Positions 46,401 through 58,800 of a stretch of DNA of 64,000 bases are shown here, piece by piece. The notes beneath the pieces were generated by a model, which saw nothing but the letters and a program-made list of their open reading frames with translations, was not told the origin of the DNA and made no database searches. The position numbers and the translations under genes are program-made. The DNA lies in contig CAMGYJ010000006.1 in the NCBI GenBank assembly GCA_946122785.1, positions 1,364,001-1,428,000 of the forward strand, given 5' to 3'. This stretch comes from Linum tenue (Eukaryota; Streptophyta; Magnoliopsida; Malpighiales; Linaceae). The first letter of the stretch is position 1; every line of letters starts with the position of its first letter.

Positions 46401-49400
46401 CCATTAAACACCATTTCGGGCGTATTTATTCTGGGTCAACTTTTGGCAGATTCCAAAGGGGTACTATCACAGATTTAGGGCGATTTTTCCGAAATGCCAT
46501 TTCTTTCGATACTGGAGACTACAGATCTCCGAATCAGGGTTAGGCTATTCTCCACCGATAATGAAGTCTATTGATCCTATTCTTCACGGATGATAAGTCC
46601 ATTAATCACCGTTTTGGCCAATTTATTTTCGGATGGCATTTTCGTAGTTTATGGGGGGACGAAACGCCATTTTCTTTGGATTTTGATGGCTATAGGTCAC
46701 GGATTCGGCATGAGGCTATTCTTCAACGATGATTAAGTCCATTAAGCACGGATTTGGGTGGATTTCTTTCGGGTCAATTTTTGGCTGATTCCAATGGGGT
46801 ACCATCACATATTTCAGGCGATTTCTACGAAATGTCATTTTCTTTCGATTCTGGAGGTTACAGATCACGAAATCAGGCCGAGGCTATTCTCCACCGACAA
46901 TGAAGTCTATTGATCCTATTCCCCACGGATGATAAGTCCAATAAGCACCAATTTTGGCCAATTTATTTTTTGATGGCTTTTTCGTAATTTATCGGGCGTC
47001 GAAAGGCCATTTCCTTTGGATTTTGAGGGCCACAAGTCACGGATTCACCCTGAGGCTATTCTTCAACGATGATTAAGTCCATTAAGCATTGATATGGGCG
47101 GATTTATTCCGGGTCAATTTTTGGCAAATTCCAAAGGGGAACCATCACAGATTTTGATCGATTTTTCCGAAATGTCATTTCTTACGATACTGGTGACAAC
47201 AGATCTCGGAATCAGGCGGAGGCTATTCTCCACCGATAATGAAGTCTATTGATCCTATTCTTGACGGATGATAAGTCCATTAATCACTGATTTGGGTCGA
47301 TTTAGTTTCGCATGGCATTTTCGTCATTTATAGGGCGACGAAAGGCCATTTTTTTGGATTTTGAAGACTACAGGTCGCGGATTCGACCTGAGGCTATTCT
47401 TCAACGATGATTAAGTCCATTAAGCACTGATTTGGGCTGATTTATTCCGGGTCAATTTTTGGCAGATTCCAAAGGGATACCATCACAGATTTAGGTTAAT
47501 TTTTCCGAAATGCCACTTTCTTTCGATACTGGAGACTACAGATCACGGAATCAGGCTTAGGCTATTCTCCACCGATAATGAAGTATATTGATCCTATTCT
47601 CCACGGATGATAAGGCCATTAAGCACCGATTATGGTCAATTTATTTTTGGATGACATTTTCGTAATTTATTCGGCGACGAAAGGCCATTTTCTTTGGATT
47701 TTGAGGGCCACAAGTCACAAATTCGGCATGAGGCTATTCTTCAATGATGATTAAGTCCATTAAATACAAATTTGGGCGGATTTATTCCGGTTCAATTTTT
47801 GGCAGATTGCAAAGGGGTATGATCACAGATTTGGGGCGATTTTTCCAAAATGTCATTTTCTTTCGATACTAGAGACTACAAATCACGGAATCAGGCTTAG
47901 GCTATTCTCCACCGATAATGAAGTCTATCGATCCTATTCTCCACGAATGATAAGTCCATTAAGCACCGATTTTGGCCAATTTATTTTCGGATGGCATTTT
48001 CATAATTTACGGGGCGACGAAAGGCCATTTTCATTGGATTTTGAAGGCTACAGGTCACGGATTCAGCCTGAGGCTATTCTTCAACGATGATTAAGTCCAT
48101 TAAGCACTAATATGGGCGGATTTATTCCGGGTGAATTTTTGGCAGATTCCAAAGGGGTACCATCACAGATTTCGGTCGATTTTTCCGAAATGGCATTTTC
48201 TTTCGATTCTGGGGACTACAGAGCACGGAATCAGACATAGGCTGTTCTCCACCGATAATGACATCTATTGATCCTATTCTCCATGGATGATAAGTCCATT
48301 AAGCACTGATTTTGGCCAATTTATTTTTGGATAGCATTTTCGTAGTTTATTGTGCGACGAAATGCCATTTTCTTTTGATTTTGAAGTCTACAGGTCACGG
48401 ATTCAGCCTGAGGCTATTCTTCAACGACGATTAAGTCCATTAAGCACTGATTTGGGCGGTTTATTCCGGGTAAAATTTTGGCAGATTCCAAAGGGGTACC
48501 ATCACAGATTTCGGTCGATTTTTCAGAAATGTCATTTTTTTCGATATTGGAGACTACAGATCACAGAATCAGGCTTAGGCTATTATCCACCAATAATTAC
48601 GTCTATTGATCCTATTCTCCACGGATGATAAGTCCATTAAGCACCCATTTTGGCCAATTTACTTTTGAATGGCATTTTCGTAATTTATTGAGCGACGAAA
48701 GACCTTTTTCTTTGGATTTTGAGGGCCATAAGTCACTAATTCTGCCTGAGGCTATTCTTCAACGATGATTAAGTCCATTAAACACCAATTTGGGCGAATT
48801 TATTCCTGGTCAATTTTTGGAAGATTCCAAAGGGGTACCATCACAGATTTCGAGCGATTTCTCCGAAATGTCATTTCATTCGATACTGGAGACTACAGAT
48901 CTCGAAATCAGGGTTAGCCTATTCTCAACCGAAAATGAAGGCTATTGATCCTATTCTCCACGGATGATAAGTCCATTAAGCACCGATTTTGGCTAATTTA
49001 TTTTCGGATGCCGTTTTTCGTAATTTATGGGACGACGAAAGACCATTTTCTTTGGATTTGGAAGGCTACAGGTCACGGATTCGACCTGATGCTATTCTTC
49101 AACGATGATTAAGTACATTAAGCACTGATTTGGGTGGATTTCTTCCGGGTCAATTTTTGGCATATTCCAATGGGGTACCTTCAAAGATTTCAGGCGATTT
49201 CTCCGAAATGCCATTTCATTCGATTCTGAAGGCTACAGATCACGAAATCAGGGCGAGGCTATTCTCCACCGACAATGAAGTCTATTGATCCTATTCCCCA
49301 CGGATGATAAGTCCATTAAGCACCGATTTTGGCAAATTTATTTTTCGATGGCATTTTCGTAATTTATCGGGCGTCGAAAGGCCATTTTCTTTGGATTTTG

Positions 49401-52400
49401 AAGGCCACATGTCACTAATTCGGCCTGAGGCTTTTCTTCAACTATGATTAAGTCCATTAAGCACCGATTTGGGCGGATTATTCAGGGTCAATTTTTGGGA
49501 GATTACTAGAGGAGTACCATCACAGATTTCTTGCGATTTTTCTTAAATGTCATTTTCTTTCAATTCTGGAGGCTACAGATCACGAAATCAGGTTGAGGCT
49601 ATCCTCCACCGATAATGAAGTCTATTGATCCTATTCTTGATGGATGATAAGTCCATTAAGCACTGATTTTGGCCAATTTATTTTCGGATGGCATTTTCGT
49701 AATTTATGGGGCGACGAAAGGTCATTTTCTTTGGATTTTGAAGGCTACAGGTCACGGATTCGGCCTGAGGCTATTCTTCAATGTTGATTAAGTCCATTAA
49801 TCACTGATTTGGGGAGATTTATTCCGGGTCAATTTTTGGCAGATTCCAAAGGGGTACCATCACAGATTTCGTTCGATTTTTCCGAAATGCCATTTTCTTT
49901 CGATACTAGAGACTACAGACCACAAAATCAGGCTTAGGCTTAGGCTATTCTCCACCGATGAAGAAATCTATTGATCCTATTCTCCACGAATGATAAGTCC
50001 ATTAAGCCCCGATTTAGGCCAATTTATTTTCGGATGGCATTTTTATAATTTACGGGGCGACGAAAGGCCATTTTCATTGGATTTTGAAGGCTACAGGTCA
50101 CGGATTCAGCCTGAGGCTATTCTTCAACGATGATTAAGTCCATTAAGCACTAATATGAGCGGATTTATTCCGGGTCAATTTTTGGCAGATTCCAAAGGGG
50201 TACCATCACAGATTTTGGGCGATTTTTCCGAAATGCCAATTCTTACGATACTGGTGACAACAGATCTCGGAATCAGGGTTAGACTATTCTCCACCGATAA
50301 TGAAGTATATTGATCCTATTCTCCACAGATGATAAGTCCATTAAGCACCGATTTGGCCAAATTATTTTTGGATGGCATTTTCATAATTTATTGGGCGACG
50401 AAAGGCCATTTTCTTTGGATTTTGAAGGCTACAGGTCACGGATTCGGCCTGAGGCTATTCTTCAACGACGATTAAGTCCATTAAGCACTGATTTGGGCGG
50501 ATTTATTCCGGGTCAATTTTTGGCAGATTCCAAGGGGCCATCACAGATTTAGGTCGATTTTTCCGACATGCCATTTTCTTTCGATACTGGAGACTATAGA
50601 TCACAGAATCAGGCTTAGGCTATTCTCCACCGATAATGAAGGCTATTGATCCTATTCTCCACGGATGATAAGGCCATTAAGCACCGATTTTGGCCAATTT
50701 ATTTTTGGATTGCATTTTCGTAATTTATTGGGCGACGAAAGACCATTTTCTTTGGATTTTGAGGGCCACAAGTCACTAATTCGGCATGAGACCATTCTTC
50801 AACGATGATTAGTCCATTAAACACCGATTTGGGTAGATTTATTCCTGGTCAATTTTTGGCAGATTCCAAAGGGGTATGATCACAGATTTGGGGCGATTTT
50901 TCCGAAATGCCATTTTCTTTCGATACTGGAGACTACAGAGCACGGAATCACGCATAGGCTATTCTCCACCGATAATGAAGTCTATTGATCCTATTCTCCA
51001 CGGATGATAAGTCCATTAAGCACCGATTTTGGCCAATTTTTTTTTTGGATGGCATTTTCGTAATTTATTGGGCGACGAAAGACCATTTTCTTTGGATTTT
51101 GAAGGCCACAAGTCACTAATTAGGCCTTAGGCTATTCTTCAATGTTGATTAAGTCCATTAAGCACTAATTTGGGTGGATTTATTCTGGTTCAATTTTTGG
51201 TAGATTCCAAAGGGGTACCATCACAGATTTCTTTCGATTTTTCCGAAATGTCATTTTCTTTCGATACTAGAGACTACAGACCACGGAATCAGGCTTAGGC
51301 TATTCTCCACCGATGAAGAAGTCTATTGATCCTATTCTCCACGAATGATAAGTCCATTAAGCACCAATTTTGGCCAATTTATTTTCGGATGTCAATTTCA
51401 TAATTTACGGGGCGACAAAAGGCCATTTTCTTTGGATTTTGAAGGCTACAGGTCACAGATTCGGCCTGAGGCTATTCTTCAACGATTATTAAGTCCATTA
51501 AGCATTGGTTTGGGTGGATTTATTCCGGGTCAATTATCGGCAGATTCCAAAGGGGTACCATCATAGGTTTTGATCGATTTTTCCGAAATGCCATTTCTTT
51601 CGATACCGGAGACTGCAGATCTCGGAATCAGGGTTAGCCTATTCTACATCGAAAATGAAGTCTATTGATCCTATTCTCCACGGTTGATAAGTCCATTAAG
51701 TACCGATTTTGGCCAATTTATTTTCGGATGCCATTTTCGTAATTTATGGGGCGACGAAAGGCCATTTTCTTTGGATTTTGAAGGCTACAGGTCACGGATT
51801 CTCCCTGAGGCTGTTGTTCAACGATGATTAAGTCCATTAAGCACTGATTTGGGTGGATTTCTTTCGGGTCAATTTTTGGCAGATTCCAATGGGGTACCAT
51901 CACAGATTTCAGGCGATTTCTACGAAATGCCATTTTCTTTCGATTCTGGAGGCTACAGATCACGAAATCAGGCCGAGGCTATTCTCCACCGACAATGAAG
52001 TCTATTGATCCTATTCCCCACGGATGATAAGTCCATTATGCACCGATTTTGGCCAATTTATTTTTTATGGCATTTTCGTAATTTATCGGGCGTCGAAAGA
52101 CCATTTTCTTTGGATTTTGAAGGCCACATGTCACTAATTCGGCCTGAGGCTTTTCTTCAACAATGATTAAGTCCATTATGCACCGATTTGGGCGGATTAT
52201 TCAGGGTCAATTTTTGGCAGATTCCAAAGGGGTACCATCACGTATTTGGTTCGATTTTTCCGAAATGCCATTTTCTTTCGATACTAGAGACTACAGATCA
52301 CGGAATCAGGCTTAGGCTATTCTTCACCGATAATGAAGTCTATTGATCCTATTCTCCACGGATGATAAGTCTATTAAGCACTGATTTTGGCCAATTTATT

Positions 52401-53187
52401 TTTGGATGGTATTTTCGTAATTTATTGGGCGACGAAAGGACATTTTCTTTGGATTTTGAGGTTCACAAGTTACTAATTTGTCTTGAGGTTATTCTTCAAT
52501 GTTGATTAAGTCCATTAAACACCGATTTGGGCGGATTTATTCCTTGTCAATTTTTGGCATATTCCAAACGGGTACCATCACAAATTTGGAGCGATTTTTC
52601 TGAAATGCCATTTCTTTCGATACTGGAGAGTACAGATCTCGGAATCAGGATTAGGCTATTCTCCACCGATAAAGAAGTCTATTGATCCTATTCTCCACAG
52701 ATGATAAGTCCATTAAGAGCATCGATTATGGCCAATTTATTTTCGGATGACATTTTCTTAGTTTATGGGGCGACGAAAGACCATTTTCTTTGGATTTTGA
52801 AGGCTACAAGTCACGAACTCGGCCTGAGGCTATTCTTCAACGATGATTAAGTCCATTAAGCACTAATTTGGGTGGATTTATTCTGGTTCAATTTTTGGCA
52901 GATTCCAAAGGGGTACCATCACAGATTTCGGTCGATTTTTTCGAAATGCCATTTTCTTTCGATACTGGAGACTACAGATCACGAAATCAGGCTTAGGCTA
53001 TTCTCCAACGATAATAAAGTCTATTGATCCTATTCTCCACGGATGATAAGTCCATTAAGCACCGATTTTTGCCAATTTATTTTTGGATGACATTTTCGTA
53101 ATTTATTGGGCGACGAAAGACCATTTTCTTTGGATTTTGAGGGCCACAAGTCACTAATTCGGCCTGAGGCTATTCTTCAACGATGAT
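40490..53187. repeat. Satellite array: ~170-bp monomers as ~340-bp dimers
   Basis: The array is about 12.7 kb (about 12.1 kb without the inserted MITE), roughly 35 dimers. The anchor AAGTCTATTGATCC recurs with spacing 338-343 bp (for example 40621, 40962, 41300, 41639, 41979, 42319, 42659, 43002, 43342, 43682). Each dimer has two related halves. Half A (about 171 bp) begins GATTCTGGAGGCTACAGATC; half B (about 170 bp) begins GATTTTGAAGGCTACAGGTC. Half A has an internal duplication of about 32 bp (CTATTCTCCACCGATAATGA / CTATTCTCCACGGATGATAA) that half B lacks. The array starts in the tail of a B half and ends inside another B half (after CGATGAT at 53187). Open frames of 60-92 codons within it recur with the repeat and are not genes. 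Confidence 0.95.
43704..44334. mobile_element. hAT-type MITE inserted in the satellite
   Basis: A 631-bp element starts CAATGCAGTCAAAA and ends with the exact inverse TTTTGACTGCATTG. It is flanked by a perfect 8-bp duplication CTCTCCAC (43696-43703 and 44335-44342) that is itself satellite sequence. Subterminal copies of AAGCGTAAAA and related words occur at both ends. There is no coding capacity. Confidence 0.88.
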
Positions 53188-53500
53188 AGAGTGAGGATAG
53201 TTAGCTCAGACTGTCCATAGGTTTGGAATAAAATCGAGAAGTAAATCTCGGATTTCTATCCGACACAATTGACACTTGTATCCCATGCAGTCTCACAATC
53301 TCTTCTACATACTTCCTTGCTAGAGATTTCAGTGAACAAATAGATATATAGTGGGCCGACTTGGTTAGTTGATCCACAATCACCCACACTATATCATTTT
53401 TTCTTTGGGTTTTAGAAATCATAGACAAAATTCATGGTATCCTACTCCCATTCATTCTGGAATGGATAGAGGTTGCAACTTTTCTGCTAGACCTTGACTT
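53188..53500 (-). pseudogene. Ty3/gypsy integrase core fragment
   Basis: On the minus strand the sequence reads, across frames, PLSIPEW..., then IVWVIVDQLTKSAHYISI and YVEEIVRLHGIQVSIVSDRN with the core Asp residues, then a GQSE-like end, with stops and frameshifts. Around 53215 the part between SRFY and QTYGQSE seems to be deleted. The fragment stops abruptly at the satellite boundary. It is a broken retrotransposon relic. Confidence 0.85.
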
Positions 53501-55189
53501 GCACGGAGCTACACCACAAATTAATCCCGACTAGAGCCCAAGTTTTTAAACCCTAGTCGTGTGCAATATAGGGCAAGTATTTAACTGTCAAATCCGGGCC
53601 GGTCCATGTACCCCTACTTTAATCGCTTAAGTTGTTATTTAGCAAAACAGTTTTGGGTTTAAAACTAAAAACTAAACAAGCAAGGAAAGTAAATGGAGGA
53701 GGATTCTACTCGAGAGAGCTTCACCCGGGTATTGCTCCCCCTAGTCTCATGCTAAGAAGTGACAAACAAAGCTCTAGTGTGAAGGACGTGTTCATACACT
53801 GCGAGGTGGGCGCAACTAGCTAGGGACAAACTCTCTTAGTCGATCAATGAAGGAAAATCAACAAATATAAGCTAGGGGAACTAGCTCTCTTAACCGTTAG
53901 GTCAATGATTGTAATTCATAGCTAGAGAGCCTAGCCCTCTTTATCGATCAACCAAGGAGATCCCTAACTCTCTTAGTTAGCTAATTGAGAATCGTTTCAA
54001 CAAGTTAGAAAGCTAACTCACTTAACCTTTCGGCTAAGGGTGACAACGATAGGCTAGGAAACCTAACCCTCTCAACTAGCCGACTAAGGAATGCAAACCA
54101 AACCCTCGGAACTTAATCCAAGCGGCGGAGTGACCAATCCCGGTGGAATCTCAGCCCTACTCCGATACTTGAGATTTTGGTCTTAAATCGACCTAAAGGA
54201 GGTTGCCCAAGTGGCTAAGAAGTCTAGCTTCCTATTGGACCAAAAGGGGATTTCCACCCTCTAGGTCAATTTTACCCAATATTGAGTTAAAGTTAGCACA
54301 CCCAATCATTCATGAATAATACCTCAAATATCATATAAAACACTCAATCAATACAATAGGTTCATGTTCTTACATCCTAACACATAGAGAGACTAGGATT
54401 CAAAATACCCAAGTGAGTAGGTAGGCTATTCCATAGCTAGAAAAAGGAAAACAACAAAAGGGGAAGAAAGAACCAGGAAGTGATGTCAATCTTTCCTCCT
54501 TGTTGCTTGAGACACCATTGAGATGAATAAATCTTCAATCCTCTAGCTAGGAACAAGCCCAAAGCTCCTTCTGCCTCTTTTGATTTACGATATCTCACTC
54601 TAGAAGAAACCCTAATCTCTCACTAGAATCCTCTTTATTCTAAAAATGAAAACCTAACCTCAAATGAAGCTCTCTCTTCCTTCATCTCAAAGCCCTTTTT
54701 ATACTGAGATCGGGACCAGTTCAAGGCCTCTGTTCACGGCCGTGAACACCTCAACGCATCAGTGAAATCGGTGCGTTGCGACGAAACGCACCGCTTCACT
54801 TACATCATAGCAGTTCACAGTCAACGGCTCATGTTCACGGTCTTAGCGACTGTGAACTCCCTTGGCGTCAGTAACTTCTGGAACCTCGCTGGATGCCTCG
54901 ATGTTCACGGTTTGTGGTTCCAGTTCATGGTCCTGGTGATCGTGAACTCGCAGCTCTGACCGTGAACTGCGGCTGGTTCCTGGACGCTGGCGCTTCACTG
55001 TCACGGGGCAATTGTCACGGTCGCTACTTGGACTTTTCTACGAGTTATTGCGCTTTTTGACCTCCAATCATCTCGAAACTCGTCCTCGAACCTTCCATAC
55101 GTGCTAGGACCTGAAATGTATCAAAACAAGCACAACTTAGCGTGAAATATATCGAGGGACGATGAAGTGCAAAGCCAAACTATCAAGAA
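53501..55189. mobile_element. Noncoding insertion-like segment between gypsy fragments
   Basis: About 1.7 kb with no coding content separates two gypsy integrase fragments that would be adjacent in an intact element. It has a degenerate tandem repeat of about 45-85 bp at 53815-54095 (words such as GCTAGGGGAACTAGCTCTCT recur four to five times) and a cluster of TTCACGG/CCGTGAA inverted words at 54725-55025. It could be an LTR-type or large noncoding retroelement; I could not find its ends or a target duplication. Confidence 0.45.
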
Positions 55190-55287
55190 ATGATGCTCAT
55201 CTTTCACTTCCTGGCATAACAAACATGTCAACACATGTTCTACCACCTCATTCTTCATTCTAGGCTACCAATAATAAGGCCTCAATG
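55190..55287 (-). pseudogene. Ty3/gypsy integrase zinc-binding (H2C2) fragment, distal part
   Basis: On the minus strand the frame gives PRMKNEVVEHVLTCLLCQEV, typical of the gypsy integrase zinc finger, with a stop where Trp is usual. It is interrupted at the CAATG site by the copia element and continues beyond 60522. Confidence 0.8.
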
Positions 55288-55533
55288 TGTTGAAGTTTAT
55301 TGGTTTAGGTACCAACTTGTAATTATCCAATGCCATGTATGTCTATGTAATTGTTCTTTATGCGTGTTTCCTCATATATATAGATAGTCGAACCCTCTGT
55401 ACTTGGTTAAGGAGTTTTGGTGATTATAGTGAAACCTTTTGGAGAGCAGAGACTCTCCCGTGGATTAGTCCCAAGCTTCAGGGATACAACGTTAAATCCG
55501 TGTGTTCGTATTATTCAGTTTGCTTATTTGACA
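55288..55533 (+). repeat. Copia 5' LTR
   Basis: 246 bp, starting TGTTGAAG and ending TTTGACA (TG...CA). It is nearly identical to 60271-60521. Confidence 0.93.
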
Positions 55534-55545
55534 TGGTATCAGAGC
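55534..55545 (+). promoter_or_regulatory. Copia primer binding site
   Basis: TGGTATCAGAGC immediately follows the LTR and is the standard initiator tRNA-Met complement of plant copia elements. Confidence 0.92.
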
Positions 55546-55836
55546 CTCTGATATAAAAGGTTAGTTCTTCCTCTTGGCGGGTTTGATTGCTGCAGCTGGT
55601 TATTCTGTTTGGGATTTGGCTTGTTCCTTGGTTCGGTCGACGTTTTGGTTCTTGGTGGGTGTCGGCTGTTGTTGTCCGTTCTGCAGCTAGGGTTTCGTCC
55701 AGATTGGTGTGCTCGGGCAGGGTTGTTTTTTTTTTATGCAGGTTGCTCGATTTGTTGGCACTGGTTTTTGGGTTTCGGGGTTTTCGCATCTCGTTTCTTC
55801 CGTTTGGCTTTTGGGGGTCTCTTGGACTTTGTGAAA

Positions 55837-58800
55837 ATGGACTCTTTGTCAATCAAGTTTGATGGTACCAATTTTGCTATTTGGGAGTTCTAGTTTCGCA
55901 ATTTTGCGGCTGGAAAAAGGCTCCTTTCGGTTTTGACGGGGGAGGCTAAGCCCCCGGCTGCTGGGGCGGATGATCGGGAGGCGGCAGATTGGCATGCTGG
56001 GAATGCCCAATTGATTGTCTGGTTACTCGGTTCGGTGGATGTCCCGACTGCTCTCAGTTTACGTCGGTTTAGCACTGCTCACGAGATGTGGGCGCACATT
56101 TGTTCGACACATGCCCAGAACAGTGCCTCTCGACAATTTGAATTGGAAACTGAGATCTCTCGTATTAGCCAAGGCGATCGTAGTATTCGGGAATATTATC
56201 AGGATTGTCTTCACCTATGGACCGAGTACGATCTTTTGACGGCGTCTCTTGTTCCCACTGAGGCCTCGGCGGCTGTTACTGCTGAGCGTGGTCGCACTCG
56301 TGTACTTCAGTTCTTGGCCAAACTTCATTCCGAATTTGAACCTATTTGTGCTTCGCTCATTCATCGTAACACAACCCGCATTGAGGATGTCATTGCTGAA
56401 CTTATGCGTGAAGAGACTCGGCTAAAGAGTCAATCCCGGATTGATAATGCCCACTCGACTCAGGAGTCCGCCTTTGCTGTTGGGCGCCAGGCTGCGGCTT
56501 CTCGTCCTCAGTTCTCTAAGCCCAGTTCAGGCGAGGTTGTTTGTCACTTTTGTCGTGAACCTGGCCACGTGCAGATACATTGCAAGAAGCGCAATTTTTG
56601 CAATTATTGTAAGAAGACCGGTCATATTGTTCTGGAGTGTCTGACTTTGAGCAGAAGAGGCAAGCTTCGTCCTCCACCTACCGCGGGTTCCTCTTCCGCT
56701 CGTGGTGCTGCATATCCCGTGACGTTGGGAGCCTCCGATGTGACGTCCTATGTTGGGTCTAGTTCGACCTCCACTTTGTGTCCTGAACAAATCCGTAAAC
56801 TTGTTCATGATGCTCTTCAGGAGGCATTATCCTCGGCGTTCGCTACCACTGTTCACCCGGGTAAGTCTCTTCGTTGGCTCATAGACTCTGCTGCATTTAA
56901 TCACATGACGCGCCATCGTACTGCTTTTGAGAACTTGCATCCTGTCGATTCTATGCGCCTACAAGTGGCCAATGGGGATACTATCCCTGTTCAGGGGTCG
57001 GGTACAGCTCGTTCAGGATCGATCACTCTTCCCCACACTCTCTAAGTTCCTCAGCTCGGTCCTAATTTAATCTCAGTGGGGCAATTGGCGGATGAAGGTT
57101 GTGATGTCTTCTTTGATTCCACTGGTTGTGTTGTGCAGGACCGGACGACGGGGAGGGTGATCGGACGGGGAAGTAAGGAGGGACGCATGTACGTACTTGA
57201 TGATTTGCATGGCCTTGGTGTCTCACGTGCATGCATGGAGAGTGGTTGCACACCTGGGCTGGCTTTGGCGGCAAATAGCGCACAAGAGGGGAATAATGCA
57301 TGCGGGGAAGCCGTAAAGTTTGATGGGGTGGAGGATCATGTTGATCATCATGTACGGGTTGGAAATGGGTCTTCTTGTGGAAATTTGAGTTTACAGAATA
57401 ATTGTTTAGTTGATTATGTTGGATCTTCTGCTTACAGTTCACATATTTCAGTTGGCAACTCTTTGTGGGAATTATGGCATCGTCGGTTGGGACACCCGCA
57501 TTCGGGTAGGCTTAAAACTATGTTCGGCAAAATTTGTTACCAGATTCTTTGAATTTGTCGAAGTTAGATGGTGTTTCAGATTGTGTGAGTTGTGTGGAAG
57601 CAAAGTTATCGCAGGCTACCTTGTCTGATAGTGACACGGTTTATGAAAATCCTTTTGATATGGTTCACACAGATCTTTGGGGTCCCTCCCCGGTCACTTC
57701 TCGGCTGGGTTTCAGATATTTTGCTTTGTTTGTTGATCACACTACCAGATATACGTGGGTCTATTTTCTTAAACGAAAATCGGAACTTGAAACAGTGGCA
57801 AGAGAGTTTATTCAGATGATTCGTACTCAGTTTGGGAAGACAATTAAGATTTTCAGATCCGATCCTGGGGGAGAATTTGTCTCTAATGATCTCCTTCTGT
57901 TCTTCAAGTCGGCTGGTATTCTCACACAACAGTCATGTCCTGGCGTTTCTCAGCAGAATGGTGTGGTTGAGCGTAAACATCATCATGTTTTAGATCTTAC
58001 CCGTGCTATTCTTTTCCACTCCCGTATTCCGACAGGCTTTTGGGTGGAAGCAGTGCACTCGATTGTTTATTTGATCAACCGTTAGATCACACCTCTTCTA
58101 GGACAGAAATCTCTGTATCAGGTTATGTATTCCAGGCTGCCAGACTATTCATTCCTTCGGGGTTTTGGTTGTACGTGTTATGTCCTGTTACCAAAGAAAG
58201 AAAGGCACAAGTTAGCTCCCAAGGTGACTCATTGTGTGTTTTTCGGATACAGTGACAAACACAAAGGCTACATGTGTTATGATCCAGTTGGTCGTCGTAT
58301 GCGGATCGGGTATCATGTAAAATTTGTGGAAACGGACATGTATTACTCTTCCACTCATGTCGAAGCAAGCACAACTACTTCATTGGACTTTCTCATTTCT
58401 CTGCCGGATTTTGAGACACCCCACTTAGGAGCTCCATCTCCTCAAACCACGACCAGTACTTTAGGATCCCAAGATGATGAAGGGTCACTTTCCCCTGGGG
58501 TTTCACAGCTCTCCCTTTCGTCCAGTAGCTCGCCCTCTTCATCCGAGTCTGCGGGCTCGTCCTCGTCATCCTCATCGGGGAGGCTCTTCAGCTCGGCTTC
58601 GACCAGTGATGGTAATGATTCCCACCCTCCCACACCCCCGATGGTTCCCTTACGGCGGTCGACACGTTCCACGTTGGGACAACCACCCCTTCGTATGCAA
58701 GACTTCGTAGGTTTTTCTACTTCCCCCATCATTATTCCCACCTGCTACTCTCAAGCAGTTTTGGATCCGAGGTGGAATGCGGCAATGCACGTCGAAATGG

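Noticed and set aside
42480..51963. Open frames of 60-92 codons within the satellite, on both strands
   Set aside because: They recur with the 340-bp period, differ by frameshifts between copies and have no family resemblance; they are by-products of the repeat.
40490..53187. A regularly spaced repeat resembling a giant CRISPR array
   Set aside because: There are no unique spacers; the whole 340 bp is repeated, and the genome is eukaryotic.
55511..55852. A minus-strand frame of 113 codons over the copia leader
   Set aside because: It is antisense to the LTR end and untranslated leader of the retrotransposon.
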